Assembly: GCA_963706425.1 (NCBI GenBank)
Contig: CAVPMN010000001.1
Coordinates: 310,001 to 374,000 of the forward strand
Direction of reading: 5' to 3'
Length of the DNA stretch: 64,000 bases
Source: CAVPMN01 sp963706425
GTDB taxonomy: Bacteria > Actinomycetota > Acidimicrobiia > Acidimicrobiales > Acidimicrobilacustridaceae
Of this stretch, positions 36,713 through 45,275 are shown one piece after another; the first letter of the stretch is position 1, and every line of letters starts with the position of its first letter. The translations under genes were made by a program, and so were the position numbers. The notes beneath the pieces were generated by a model. That model was given only the letters and a program-made list of their open reading frames with translations. It ran no database searches and had not been told where the DNA came from.

Positions 36713-38629
36713 GTGAAGCGGGAGCAGGTCGTGGGTGTTCGCCGGGTCGCGGCGTCAGCGCTGTTGGCCGCGCTCGTCGCGGCGATCGCCGTGCTCTGGT
36801 TGGGAGCGTCGGGCGCCGGCGCGACGTGCTCCCCCGGTCGCAGTGGTGACCATGAGAACAACGGCCATCACTACGGCCACGACCGCCGCGACCACTGCCG
36901 TCCGCCGGTGACCACCACACCCCCGCCGCCCCCGACGGTGGCGACCACCGTGCCGGCGACGGTCACCACGGCAACCAGCCCGCCGATCTCTCCGCCTCCC
37001 CCTGCTCCCCCCGCCCCGACGCCGGGGCAAGGCTCGCCGACGACCAATGGCACCGTCGCGGTCGCCGTGTCGGTGCCACCAACGGTGGCGGCGGCCGAGA
37101 CCGCGGCCACCGAAACGCCGGCAGGGACGACAGGCGACGGGCCCGCTGACTACGTGCCTCCGCTCGCCGACGGCGGCGGACCTCCGACCACTGCCCAGGT
37201 GCTCGGAATCACCCAGGAGCCGCCGGGCTCCGGCGCTGCGGTAGCGGACCCGGCCGCAGTCGGGTCGATCGTGTCGTCGGGGGGCACGGGCGCATCGACC
37301 ACGACCGTCCCTCCGGAGGACCGCTCGAACGTCGCCACCGGCCTCCCCGAATCGATCGACTTCTCGCCCGGCTGGGTGGCCACCAACCTGGGGCTCGGCA
37401 GCCTCGTCCTCCTCGTGCTGCTAGCAGCCGCTCAGCTCTTCAACGACACGCTCAAGACCCACCACACGCAGCTCGTGGCCAGGCTGAGCGACCGGTCGAC
37501 GATCCTCGGTCGGGCTCGCCTGGCGTTGGCCTCACTGCCGCACGCGCCCCCGTTGGTGTCGTTCGCGTTCATCGCCGGCACCCTCGGGCTGCTCGCCGAC
37601 CCGAGCGTGGCCCTGTCGCTGAACACGTTGGCCCAGGTGTTGGGAATGAGCGTCGGCGTGGCCCTCATCGTCGGGGTCTACGACGGCACCGCCTCGCGCA
37701 CCGTCAATCGCCAGACCGGCATCGCACGCGGCTACCGCCTCTACCCCATCGCCATCGCCGTGGCCGTCGGGTGCCTGGCGCTCTCACGAGTGTTCGACAT
37801 CGCCCCCGGCGTGCTCTACGGCCTCATCGCCGGCGTGGTCTACGCGGGCGCAGTCGACCGACGGCTCGAGGGCCGGGCCTACGCGTTGTCGAGCGTGCTC
37901 CTGATGGTCGCCGCGCTCGGCGCCTATGTGGTCCATCGCATGGTGACGCCGAGCGCCGCAGGGGACGACCCGAGCTTCTGGGTCATCATCGTCGACACGG
38001 CGGCCGCCGCTCTGTTCGTGGGCGGTCTCCAGGCCGTGATCGTGCAGTTGCTGCCCGTCCGCTATGTCAACGGCGAGAAGATCTCCGACTGGAGTCGCGC
38101 CGGCTGGTTCGCCCTGCTCGCGGTGGCGCTCGGCCTCTATCTGCAGTTCGTGGTGCGACCCAATCCCGATCAGCAGACCTGGGGGAACCTGTGGTTCGTC
38201 GCCGGCCTGGTGGGCGTCGCGGTGCTGTTCTGGCTGTGGTGCACGTTCAGCCCCACCCTCCGCGACACCGCCGGCCCGTCAGGTCCCGAGTCGGGTCCCG
38301 GTCCCGATCGTCCGACCTCTCCGAAATCGGTGCGTGAAACAACCCATACGGTTGTTTCACGCACCGATTTGGCTGAGGGATGCGCCGAACATCGGCGCCA
38401 TCAGAAGGTGATGGGCTGGAGGCCCTGGATCACGTCGGTGAGCGAGGCGGTGTCGGGGCAGAAGAACTCGACGGTGTCCGAGCCCTGGTCGAGCGGCGTC
38501 CACACGAAGCGGGCACCGCTCCCGGTGTCGGGCACGAGCACCGTCTCGGAGGACGCGTCGGCGCGGCGTTCGGCGCCCGGCTCGGCGGCCGCGGCGTCGA
38601 GCACACCCTCGACCGCGCCGGGCTGGTAG
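36713..38629 (+). CDS. Multi-span membrane protein with Pro/Thr-rich linker
   Basis: GTG start with GGAGGGAG upstream. Residues 11-38 form a signal/anchor helix, followed by a His/Arg-rich patch and a Pro/Thr/Ser-rich linker to about 220. About ten hydrophobic spans follow (LGSLVLLVLLAAAQLF, VLGMSVGVALIVGVYDG, VLYGLIAGVVYAGAVDRR, VGVAVLFWLWCTF). Around residue 540 the protein turns hydrophilic, then reads through palindrome copy 1 and into sequence antisense to the next gene. The end at 38629 is therefore doubtful: a one-base shift would give a stop at 38337 inside the palindrome. Family not recognised. Confidence 0.6.
   Translation: MKREQVVGVRRVAASALLAALVAAIAVLWLGASGAGATCSPGRSGDHENNGHHYGHDRRDHCRPPVTTTPPPPPTVATTVPATVTTATSPPISPPPPAPPAPTPGQGSPTTNGTVAVAVSVPPTVAAAETAATETPAGTTGDGPADYVPPLADGGGPPTTAQVLGITQEPPGSGAAVADPAAVGSIVSSGGTGASTTTVPPEDRSNVATGLPESIDFSPGWVATNLGLGSLVLLVLLAAAQLFNDTLKTHHTQLVARLSDRSTILGRARLALASLPHAPPLVSFAFIAGTLGLLADPSVALSLNTLAQVLGMSVGVALIVGVYDGTASRTVNRQTGIARGYRLYPIAIAVAVGCLALSRVFDIAPGVLYGLIAGVVYAGAVDRRLEGRAYALSSVLLMVAALGAYVVHRMVTPSAAGDDPSFWVIIVDTAAAALFVGGLQAVIVQLLPVRYVNGEKISDWSRAGWFALLAVALGLYLQFVVRPNPDQQTWGNLWFVAGLVGVAVLFWLWCTFSPTLRDTAGPSGPESGPGPDRPTSPKSVRETTHTVVSRTDLAEGCAEHRRHQKVMGWRPWITSVSEAVSGQKNSTVSEPWSSGVHTKRAPLPVSGTSTVSEDASARRSAPGSAAAASSTPSTAPGW
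38324..38370. repeat. Palindromic element, copy 1
   Basis: Perfect 21-bp stem AAATCGGTGCGTGAAACAACC with loop CATAC (the reverse complement of the copy 3 loop, so this copy is inverted). It lies between the convergent membrane-protein and propeller genes. Confidence 0.85.
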
Positions 38630-40005
38630 GTGGCGACGGCACGGCAGGCGGCACCTGACGGCGACGTGATGTCGGCGATGATGCGGTTCTCGGCACCGAA
38701 CGGCTCGGTCGACCAGCGTTCGACGACGACACCAGGGTTCGGCAGGTAGTTCACCGTGCCGAGCACGAACGAGTCAGGTGGCGGATAGCGGCCGTCGGCG
38801 CCGAGTGGCGTCGGAACCAGAGCGAGTAGCCGCCCGTTGCTCGGCCCCCCGCCGTACGAGCTGCCATAGCCGAAGAGGCCCACGTCCGTTCCCAGCAACG
38901 GGTTCACCCAGGTCTGCGGCAATGGCGTCCATGCGTCTGCACCGTCGAGCACGGCGTAGCCGGCGGCGTGCTGAACGACGAGGAAGTTCCCGACCGAGTG
39001 GGGCTCGAGGTAGCTCTCGTAGAAGCGCAGTGGCACGTCGGGCAGCGCGGTCCATTCGGACGCGCCGTTCGGCAGGCGCCGCACCCTCATGTCGTAGTCG
39101 GCCGCGATCAGCGTGCCCTCGTTGAAGGTGAGCTGGGTGGTGCCCGCGCTGAGGTCGGTCGGTGCGGGCAGCTCACGCCACTCGTCGTCGTCGACCGAGT
39201 ACTCGAACACGACCGTGTACGGCAGCCGATCTCCCGGGATGGCCATCCCGAGGACCGCGAGACGGTCGTCTTCCACTGCGGTGCGGGGGCTGTCGATGGT
39301 GACCGGAGGCGTGGCGGTCTCGATCCATTCGTCGTCGGCCGGGACGTAGGCCAAGCCGTCGGCGTACCAGATGATGCGGTCGCCCACCCACACCGCCTCG
39401 CTGTTCGGATAGCGGGGCGGTGGCCACGAGGCCGTGCGCCAGGTGTCGTCGGCGCCGAGCATGGCCACGCCGAGCCCGCTCCACACCGCCAGCTCGTCGC
39501 CCGTCCACGCGGCCCCCGGGTCGGCGCCGGCCGGCAACGGGAAGCCACCTGGCAACAACCGCCACGATCCCGTGGCCAGGTCGTAGGCCGAGCCGGCAGT
39601 GAGAGGACGTTCGATCTCGTCCTCTCCGCCCCACACGAACACTTCGTCGTCGCCATACACGAGGATGGGGTTGCTGCGTCCCGCCAACGGATCGGCGCCG
39701 AAATCGTGCCACCCAGCCCCGAGCGACTGCGGGTCCGACCCGCCGTCGGTCTCGGTGGGGCCCGGACCCACGCGCACGTCGGTCTCGTCGTCGCCGCCGT
39801 CGGCCAACACCACCATCGCGCCGATGGCGAGCACCACCGCCACGGCCGCGGCGAGGACGGGCACGAGCCATCGCCGGCCCGCTGTCCCTGCACTGCTGCG
39901 GCGGGTGCGCAACCGCTCGACCACCTCGTCGGCGGTCGACTCAGGCGTGGCCTGCTCGGCCAGCGCGGTCAGGCCGGTTCGCAGCCGCTCGTCGAGGTCA
40001 GTCAT
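38401..40005 (-). CDS. Membrane-anchored beta-propeller protein, anti-sigma partner
   Basis: 534 aa. An N-terminal cytoplasmic part (MTDLDERLRTGLTALAEQ) is followed by one membrane span near residues 46-68 (LVPVLAAAVAVVLAIGAMVV) and a large outer domain. This has repeated Trp-rich kelch/propeller-like blades such as VFVWGGEDEIERPL, WRLLPGGFPLPAG, WTGDELAVWSGLG and VWVGDRIIWYADGL. The start overlaps the sigma factor stop by 8 nt, which is typical of a sigma/anti-sigma pair. The N-terminal segment probably binds the sigma factor (inference), with the propeller sensing an extracellular signal. Confidence 0.75.
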   Translation of the reverse strand: MTDLDERLRTGLTALAEQATPESTADEVVERLRTRRSSAGTAGRRWLVPVLAAAVAVVLAIGAMVVLADGGDDETDVRVGPGPTETDGGSDPQSLGAGWHDFGADPLAGRSNPILVYGDDEVFVWGGEDEIERPLTAGSAYDLATGSWRLLPGGFPLPAGADPGAAWTGDELAVWSGLGVAMLGADDTWRTASWPPPRYPNSEAVWVGDRIIWYADGLAYVPADDEWIETATPPVTIDSPRTAVEDDRLAVLGMAIPGDRLPYTVVFEYSVDDDEWRELPAPTDLSAGTTQLTFNEGTLIAADYDMRVRRLPNGASEWTALPDVPLRFYESYLEPHSVGNFLVVQHAAGYAVLDGADAWTPLPQTWVNPLLGTDVGLFGYGSSYGGGPSNGRLLALVPTPLGADGRYPPPDSFVLGTVNYLPNPGVVVERWSTEPFGAENRIIADITSPSGAACRAVATYQPGAVEGVLDAAAAEPGAERRADASSETVLVPDTGSGARFVWTPLDQGSDTVEFFCPDTASLTDVIQGLQPITF

Positions 40006-40500
40006 TGGGCACCTCCTCTTCGACGCGCAGCGCGGTGGCCAACGAGGTCCGGGCTCGGAACAGGGCGTTCTTCACGTTGCCCTCGCTCACCGACAGCAGT
40101 CCGGCAATCTCGCGGACGGGATAACCGAGGTAGTAGTGGAGCACCACCACCTCGCGTTGCCGGGTCGGCAGGGTGGCCACCGCGTCGCGTAGGTCGACCA
40201 GCTCCGGTTCGATCGGCGGGCGAACGGCATGGGGCTCGCCGCCGAACGGTTGGTTGCGCCCGTGCGCCGCCACGCCGATCGCGACTCGTTCAGGGCGACG
40301 GTCACGATCCACCCCTCGAGACGGTCGGGCAGGTCGCCTCGCTGCGCCCGCTCCCATGCCCGGCCGAACGCCTCCTGCACGGCGTCCTCAGCTTGGGCCA
40401 CCGAGCCGCACGACAGCGCCACTGCTCGGACGAGACGGCCGTACTCGGCCCGCACCACACGTTCGACCGCATCGGTCGCCTCCCCATCCACGATCCCCAT
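39998..40500 (-). CDS. ECF-type sigma-70 factor (one frameshift)
   Basis: About 168 aa after repair. Region 2 is seen in EYGRLVRAVALSCGSVAQAE and VQEAFGRAWERAQRGDLPDR. Region 4 is in LPTRQREVVVLHYYLGYPVR with the helix-turn-helix IAGLLSVSEGNVKNALFRAR. The two halves are in different frames with the change near 40265, close to the linker. It resembles SigE/SigM-like ECF factors that direct RNA polymerase to stress promoters. It is coupled to the membrane propeller gene. Its target promoters cannot be named from this window. Confidence 0.85.
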
Positions 40501-40550
40501 GATGCAGACAGGACGCCCCAGCCACCCGAAAGGTTTGCCCTCACCACCGG

Positions 40551-40597
40551 AAATCGGTGCGTGAAACAACCGAATGGGTTGTTTCACGCACCGATTT
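40551..40597. repeat. Palindromic element, copy 2
   Basis: Perfect 21-bp stem, loop GAATG. It is the only copy between divergent genes (sigma factor and Ser/Thr kinase), 51 nt from each start, so it cannot be a simple 3' terminator for either. Confidence 0.85.
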
Positions 40598-40648
40598 GGT
40601 GCGAATGCGGAGGGGTGAAGGGCCGATCGCCGGGGTAGGGCCGGTCTC

Positions 40649-42023
40649 GTGGATCTCGCTGGCACGCGCTCTGAGCAAGGACGCGCCGCAGCGGTCGGCA
40701 CCACATTGACCAGGTCGAAGGTGCTGGCGGGCCGCTACCGGATCGGGCCCGTGCTGGGGCGGGGCGGCATGGGCGACGTGCACCTCGGCCGCGATCTCCG
40801 GCTCGAACGGGATGTGGCGATCAAGATCCTGCGAACCGACCTGGCCGGGGACGCGGTGGCGCGTCAGAGATTCGAGGACGAAGCCCGCACCGCGGCGATC
40901 GTCAACCACGCCAACGTGGTGGCCGTGCTCGATGTCGCCGCACATGACGACGTGCCGTTCATCGTGCTCGAGTACGTGGTCGGTCGATCACTCGCCGACG
41001 AGCTGGCGGCCGGAGCACTGACCGGCGAGCGGGCGCATCGAGTCGCAACCGACGTGCTGGCTGGCCTGGCCGAGGCGCATCGCCTCGGAGTGCTGCACCG
41101 TGACGTGAAGCCGTCGAACATCCTGATCGACGGCCGCGGTCGGGCCAAGCTCGCGGACTTCGGCATCGCCCGACTGGTCGACGGGTCGGACCTGACCGAG
41201 ACCGGCGAGCTTCTCGGCACGTTGCGCTATGTCGCACCCGAACGGCTCAGGGGCGCACGGGCCACGGTGGCGTCGGACATCTACGGCGTAGGCGTGGTGC
41301 TCTACGAGGTGCTGACCGGGGCGGCACCTTACGGCGACGGTTCGCCGGCATCACTGCACCTACGCCGTCCTCCAGTCGCGGCTCCCGACGCGTGTCGCGG
41401 GTGCGGCGTGATGTCGATCGGCGCTTGGCGGCGGCCGTTCATCGGGCGCTTCAGAAGAACCCGGCGCACCGCTTCTCTTCAGCGGACGACATGGTCGACG
41501 CGTTGGGTCCGGGGACCAGCAGCACCCGGGGCACCTCCACCGCCAAGGCACCCGCAGCCCGACCCGCGTCATGCAGATTCGAGGCCGGCACCCAACAGGC
41601 GACGATACGGCGCCGGTCGCGGTGGCCTCGGTGGCCGACCCGGCCCGACGCATCTTCGGCATCCGCCCGGGGAGCGTGCGGTCGCGCATGCGTCGCAGCG
41701 TCGTCGCGGCACTGGTCGCCGTGCTCGCTGTGGTCGGCGCGGTCGGCGCGGTCACGCTGGCGTCGCCGTCCCGCGACGCCAGCGACGACGGGGCAGAACC
41801 CATCACCGTCGAGACCCCGACGCCAACGGCCGCCCCACCGTCGACGACGACCCCGTCGAGTATCGAGCCGCCGTCGACCTCGGTGGGCGATGGCAACGGC
41901 ACCATCGCTCCCGTGGGCGACAACTCAGAACGAGGCAACTCCCGCGACGACGAGAAGGGCGTTCGCAAGGCCGAGAAGGGCGAGAAGGGCGAGCGGCCGG
42001 GCCGCTCCGGCAACGACGACTGA
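40649..42023 (+). CDS. Transmembrane Ser/Thr protein kinase (two frameshifts)
   Basis: About 455 aa after repair. Kinase motifs: LGRGGMGDVHLGRD (glycine loop), VAIKILR, catalytic HRDVKPSNILI, LADFGIARL, VAPERLRG and SDIYGVGVVLYEVLTG. The C-lobe end (RALQKNPAHRFSSADDMVDA) is in a second frame after about 41360. The tail is in a third frame after about 41560: a membrane span (VVAALVAVLAVVGAVGAVTL), then a Thr/Pro-rich and Lys/Glu-rich outer tail without PASTA repeats. It is of PknB type. The GTG at 40649 is the working start; the kinase domain begins about 30 residues in. Confidence 0.83.
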
Positions 42024-42047
42024 ACGGCACCGGCCGCTGTGCTCCCG

Positions 42048-42094
42048 AAATTGGTGCGTGAAACAACCGTATGGGTTGTTTCACGCACCGATTT
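42048..42094. repeat. Palindromic element, copy 3
   Basis: 21-bp stem with one G.T pair, loop GTATG, extended outward by CCG/CGG. It lies between the convergent kinase and GT87 genes and supplies the in-frame stop of GT87 (TGA at 42083-42081). Confidence 0.85.
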
Positions 42095-43323
42095 CGGAGT
42101 TGAGGTTCGTCTGGCGGAGCGCGTCTGATCCGGCTCGGCGCGCCCGGCACGCCCGGCGCGCACCGCCACGGCGGTCATCGCCGTGAGGCCCGGCCAGGGC
42201 GACCAGGACGTAGAGGTTGCCGACGATCGACTCGGCGAAGGTCCAGTCGAGCTCCTGGTCGCCCCGGTTGGGCACCTGCCAGATCCAGCCGGGCTCGGGG
42301 CGCACGAGGAACGCGGCGGCGCCCAGGCCCACGAGCACCCACGGCCAGACCAGCGCACGATGACGCCAGGCGGTGTCGACGCCCAACACGAGCGCGGGCA
42401 CGACCCACACCCAGTGGTGCGACCACGACACCGGCGACACCAGCAGGCCCACCGTGGCGCAGGTGACGATGCCGGCCAGCTCGTGCCCCCGCCGGCTCAG
42501 CCACGCTGCGCAGGCACAGGCCTACCGGCGCCACGACCACCACCGCGAGCAGCCAGAAGGGACGGGCCGAGGCCTGGTCGCCGATGGCGCGGAACAACAT
42601 GGCGTTGATCGACTGGTTGGCCACGAACGGCACGCCGCCGACCCGGGCCGAGTCGAGGAACACGCGGTCGAACCAGAACTGGGCCGACTCGGCCGGCAGC
42701 ACGATGAAGCCGACGGCCACCGTCGCGGCGGCGGCCGCCACGCTGCGGATCGCCGCCGTCCACCGCCGGGTCACGAGCAGGTAGACGATGAAGATGGCAG
42801 GGGTGAGCTTGAACCCGGTGGCGATGCCGACGCCGATGCCCTTCCACCGGCTCGTGTCGGGCAGGCACAGATCGGCCAGCACGATCACCATGAGCACGAG
42901 GTTGACCTGACCGAACGTGAGCGTCTCGCGAACCGGCTCGAAGAACAGCGCCACCGCACCCAACCCGAACGTGAGCGCGATCCGCACCGCGTTGCGGGCG
43001 TAGCCCAGCGAGCCGAGCGACAGCCACACCGAGGCGGCGACGGCGGCCACGCCGACGCCGAACACCAGCACCTTCAGCACGTCGAACGAGACGAGTGACA
43101 ACGGCACGAACGTGGCCGCCGCGAACGGGGTGTAGGTGAACAGCAGGAAGCCGGCGTAGCGCTCGTCGTAGAGATCGCCGCCGGCGCGGACCGTTTCGCC
43201 TCCCCACGTGTAGACATCGAGGTCGACCGGAAAGAAGTCGTTGACGTCGTAGACCCAGTTGACGGTGGCCGCGACCGACAGGGCGAAGACGACGACCGAC
43301 AGCGGCACCCACCAACGCCGCAC
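42081..43323 (-). CDS. GT87-type polyprenyl-phosphate mannosyltransferase (one frameshift)
   Basis: About 413 aa after repair, with eight or more hydrophobic spans. The N-terminal part has VDLDVYTWGGETVRAGGDLY, typical of GT87 mannosyltransferases that use polyprenyl-phosphate-mannose outside the membrane. Further in are FTYTPFAAATFVPLSLV, LTFGQVNLVLMVIVLADL, FKLTPAIFIVYLLVTRRW and VANQSINAMLFR. Near 42500 the frame changes, continuing VGLLVSPVSWSHHWVWVVPA. The tail is hydrophilic and the stop lies inside palindrome copy 3. Likely role: mannosylation of cell-envelope glycolipids (inferred from family). Confidence 0.82.
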
Positions 43324-43325
43324 CG

Positions 43326-44198
43326 TCAGCCGAGCGTGGCGATCGCCTCGGCCAGGGCGATGGTGCGCCGAGCCTCCTCGACGTGCATGTTCTCGACCAT
43401 GCGGCCATCGACCGTGACCACTCCCCTGCCCTCGGCCTCGGCTTCTTCGAAGGCGGCGATGATGCGGCCGGCCTGCTCGATCTCGGACTCACTGGGGGCG
43501 AAGACCCGGTTGCACGGCTCGAGCTGCGCAGGGTGGATGAGCGTCTTGCCGTCGAAGCCCATCTGGCGGCCCTGCACGCACTCGGCTTCGAAGCCCTCTT
43601 CGTTCTTGATGTCGTTGTAGACGCCGTCGAGGATGACCTTGCCGGTGGCCCGAGCGGCCAGCAGGCACAGGCCGAGGCCGGTGAGGAGGGGTTGACGCCC
43701 CGGCACGTGCTCGGCGTGCAGCTCCTTGGCCAGGTCGTTGGTGCCCATCACGAGCACGGTGAGGCGGTCGGACGACGAGGCGATCTGCTCGGCGTGCAGC
43801 ATGGCGATCGGCGTCTCGACCATGGCCCAGATCTTGGTGTGCTCGGGCGCGCCCGCAGCCACCAGCCCCTTCTCGATGGCGGTGACGTCGTCGACCGAGT
43901 TGACCTTCGGCACCACCACCGCCGCCGGACCGGCCGCAGCCGCGGCCCGCAGGTCGTCGGCGTGCCACTGCGTGTCGAGGCCGTTGACCCGGATGGTGAG
44001 CTCGCGCATGCCGTACTCGCCCGACTGCACGGCCGCGCACACGCGATCGCGCGCCTCGGCTTTGGCGTCGGGGGCCACGGCGTCTTCGAGGTCGAAGATG
44101 ATGGCGTCGGCCGCCAGCCCCTTCGCCTTCTCGAGCGCCCGCTCGTTGGCGCCCGGCATGTAGAGCACCGATCGACGTGGTCGGAGATCCTGACTCAT
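43326..44198 (-). CDS. HpcH/HpaI-type CoA-ester lyase (CitE-like)
   Basis: 290 aa. A TIM-barrel of the CitE/malyl-CoA family: PRRSVLYMPGANERALEKAK, IIFDLEDAVAPDAK, TIRVNGLDTQW, VVVPKVNS, IWAMVETPIAMLHAEQI and GFDGKTLIHPAQLE. The Glu and Asp metal ligands are present. It cleaves or forms a beta-hydroxyacyl-CoA such as malyl-, citramalyl- or HMG-CoA; the exact one is not readable. It is 17 nt after another family member, so a two-enzyme pathway step is likely. It starts at ATG 44198 with GAGAGGG upstream. Confidence 0.82.
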   Translation of the reverse strand: MSQDLRPRRSVLYMPGANERALEKAKGLAADAIIFDLEDAVAPDAKAEARDRVCAAVQSGEYGMRELTIRVNGLDTQWHADDLRAAAAAGPAAVVVPKVNSVDDVTAIEKGLVAAGAPEHTKIWAMVETPIAMLHAEQIASSSDRLTVLVMGTNDLAKELHAEHVPGRQPLLTGLGLCLLAARATGKVILDGVYNDIKNEEGFEAECVQGRQMGFDGKTLIHPAQLEPCNRVFAPSESEIEQAGRIIAAFEEAEAEGRGVVTVDGRMVENMHVEEARRTIALAEAIATLG

Positions 44199-44215
44199 GG
44201 TGGTCGACCGCCCTC

Positions 44216-45265
44216 TCAGAAGCCGTAGGTGGACGCGAGCTCGGGATCGCGCGACGCCAGCTGCTGGGCCAGCTCGATGATGACCCGGCACTGCTTGACC
44301 GACGCGTCGTCTTCCATCTTGCCGTTGAGCATCACTGCGCCGGTGCCGTCACCCATGGCGTCGATGACCTCGCGGGCGTGGGCCACATCGGCCGGGTCGG
44401 GCGAGAACACTCGCTTGGCGATGTCGACCTGCACGGGATGCAGGCTCCACGCGCCCACGCAACCGAGCAGGTAGGCGTTGCGGAACTGGTCTTCGCAGGC
44501 GATGACGTCTTTGATGTCGCCGAACGGGCCGTAGTAGGGAAGGATGCCGTTGGCCACGCACGCGTCGACCATGCGAGCGATCGTGTAGTGCCACAGGTCC
44601 TGCTGGAAGATGGCGCGAGGCGCATCGATGTCGCCGTCCGGCGGGTCTTCGCGCACGAGGTAGCCGGGATGACCGCCACCGACGCGTGTGGTCTTCATGC
44701 GCCGGTTGGCCGCCAGGTCGGCGGGGCCGAGCGACAGGCCCTGCATGCGCGGTGACGCTGCGCAGATCTCCTCGACGTTGGCCACACCACGTGCCGTCTC
44801 GAGGATGGCGTGCACCAGCAACGGCTCGGTGAGCCCCGCCTTGGCCTCGAGCTGGGCGAGCAGCCGATCGACGTAGTGGATGTCCTCGGGGCCTTCGACC
44901 TTCGGGATCATGATGACGTCGAGCGCCTCGCCGGCGTCGAGCACTGCGGCGGTGAGGTCGTCGAGGCCCCACGGTGAGTCGAGCGAGTTGACCCGGGTCC
45001 AGAACTGGGTGTCGCCGAAGTCGACGTTCTTCGCCACCTCGACCAGACCGGCGCGAGCGGCCTCTTTGTCGGACGCGGGCACGCCGTCTTCGAGGTTGGC
45101 CAGCAGCACGTCGACCGTGGGTGCGATGTCGGGCACCTTGCCGACCATCTTCTGGTTCGACGCCGGGAAGAAGTGGATGACCCGTGACGGCCGCACCGGG
45201 ATCTCGCGCACCGGCTCGGGCGCTCCCACGGCCAGGGGCCGGAAGAAGTCCTTGGGGTTTCGCAT
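44216..45265 (-). CDS. Malyl-CoA lyase-like protein
   Basis: 349 aa, longer than its neighbour. It begins MRNPKDFFRPLAVG and has RVIHFFPASNQKMVGKVPDI, LANLEDGVPASDKEAARAG, WTRVNSLDSPWGLDD, IMIPKVEGPEDIHYVDRLL, ILETARGVANVEEI and AWSLHPVQVDIAKRVFSPDP. The added N-terminus and the GLSLGPADLAANRRMK block match L-malyl/beta-methylmalyl-CoA lyase-like proteins of the CitE superfamily. TAACGT ends 7 nt before the ATG. With the adjacent CitE-like lyase it suggests C4-C5 acyl-CoA metabolism. Confidence 0.8.
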   Translation of the reverse strand: MRNPKDFFRPLAVGAPEPVREIPVRPSRVIHFFPASNQKMVGKVPDIAPTVDVLLANLEDGVPASDKEAARAGLVEVAKNVDFGDTQFWTRVNSLDSPWGLDDLTAAVLDAGEALDVIMIPKVEGPEDIHYVDRLLAQLEAKAGLTEPLLVHAILETARGVANVEEICAASPRMQGLSLGPADLAANRRMKTTRVGGGHPGYLVREDPPDGDIDAPRAIFQQDLWHYTIARMVDACVANGILPYYGPFGDIKDVIACEDQFRNAYLLGCVGAWSLHPVQVDIAKRVFSPDPADVAHAREVIDAMGDGTGAVMLNGKMEDDASVKQCRVIIELAQQLASRDPELASTYGF

Positions 45266-45275
45266 AGGGACGACG

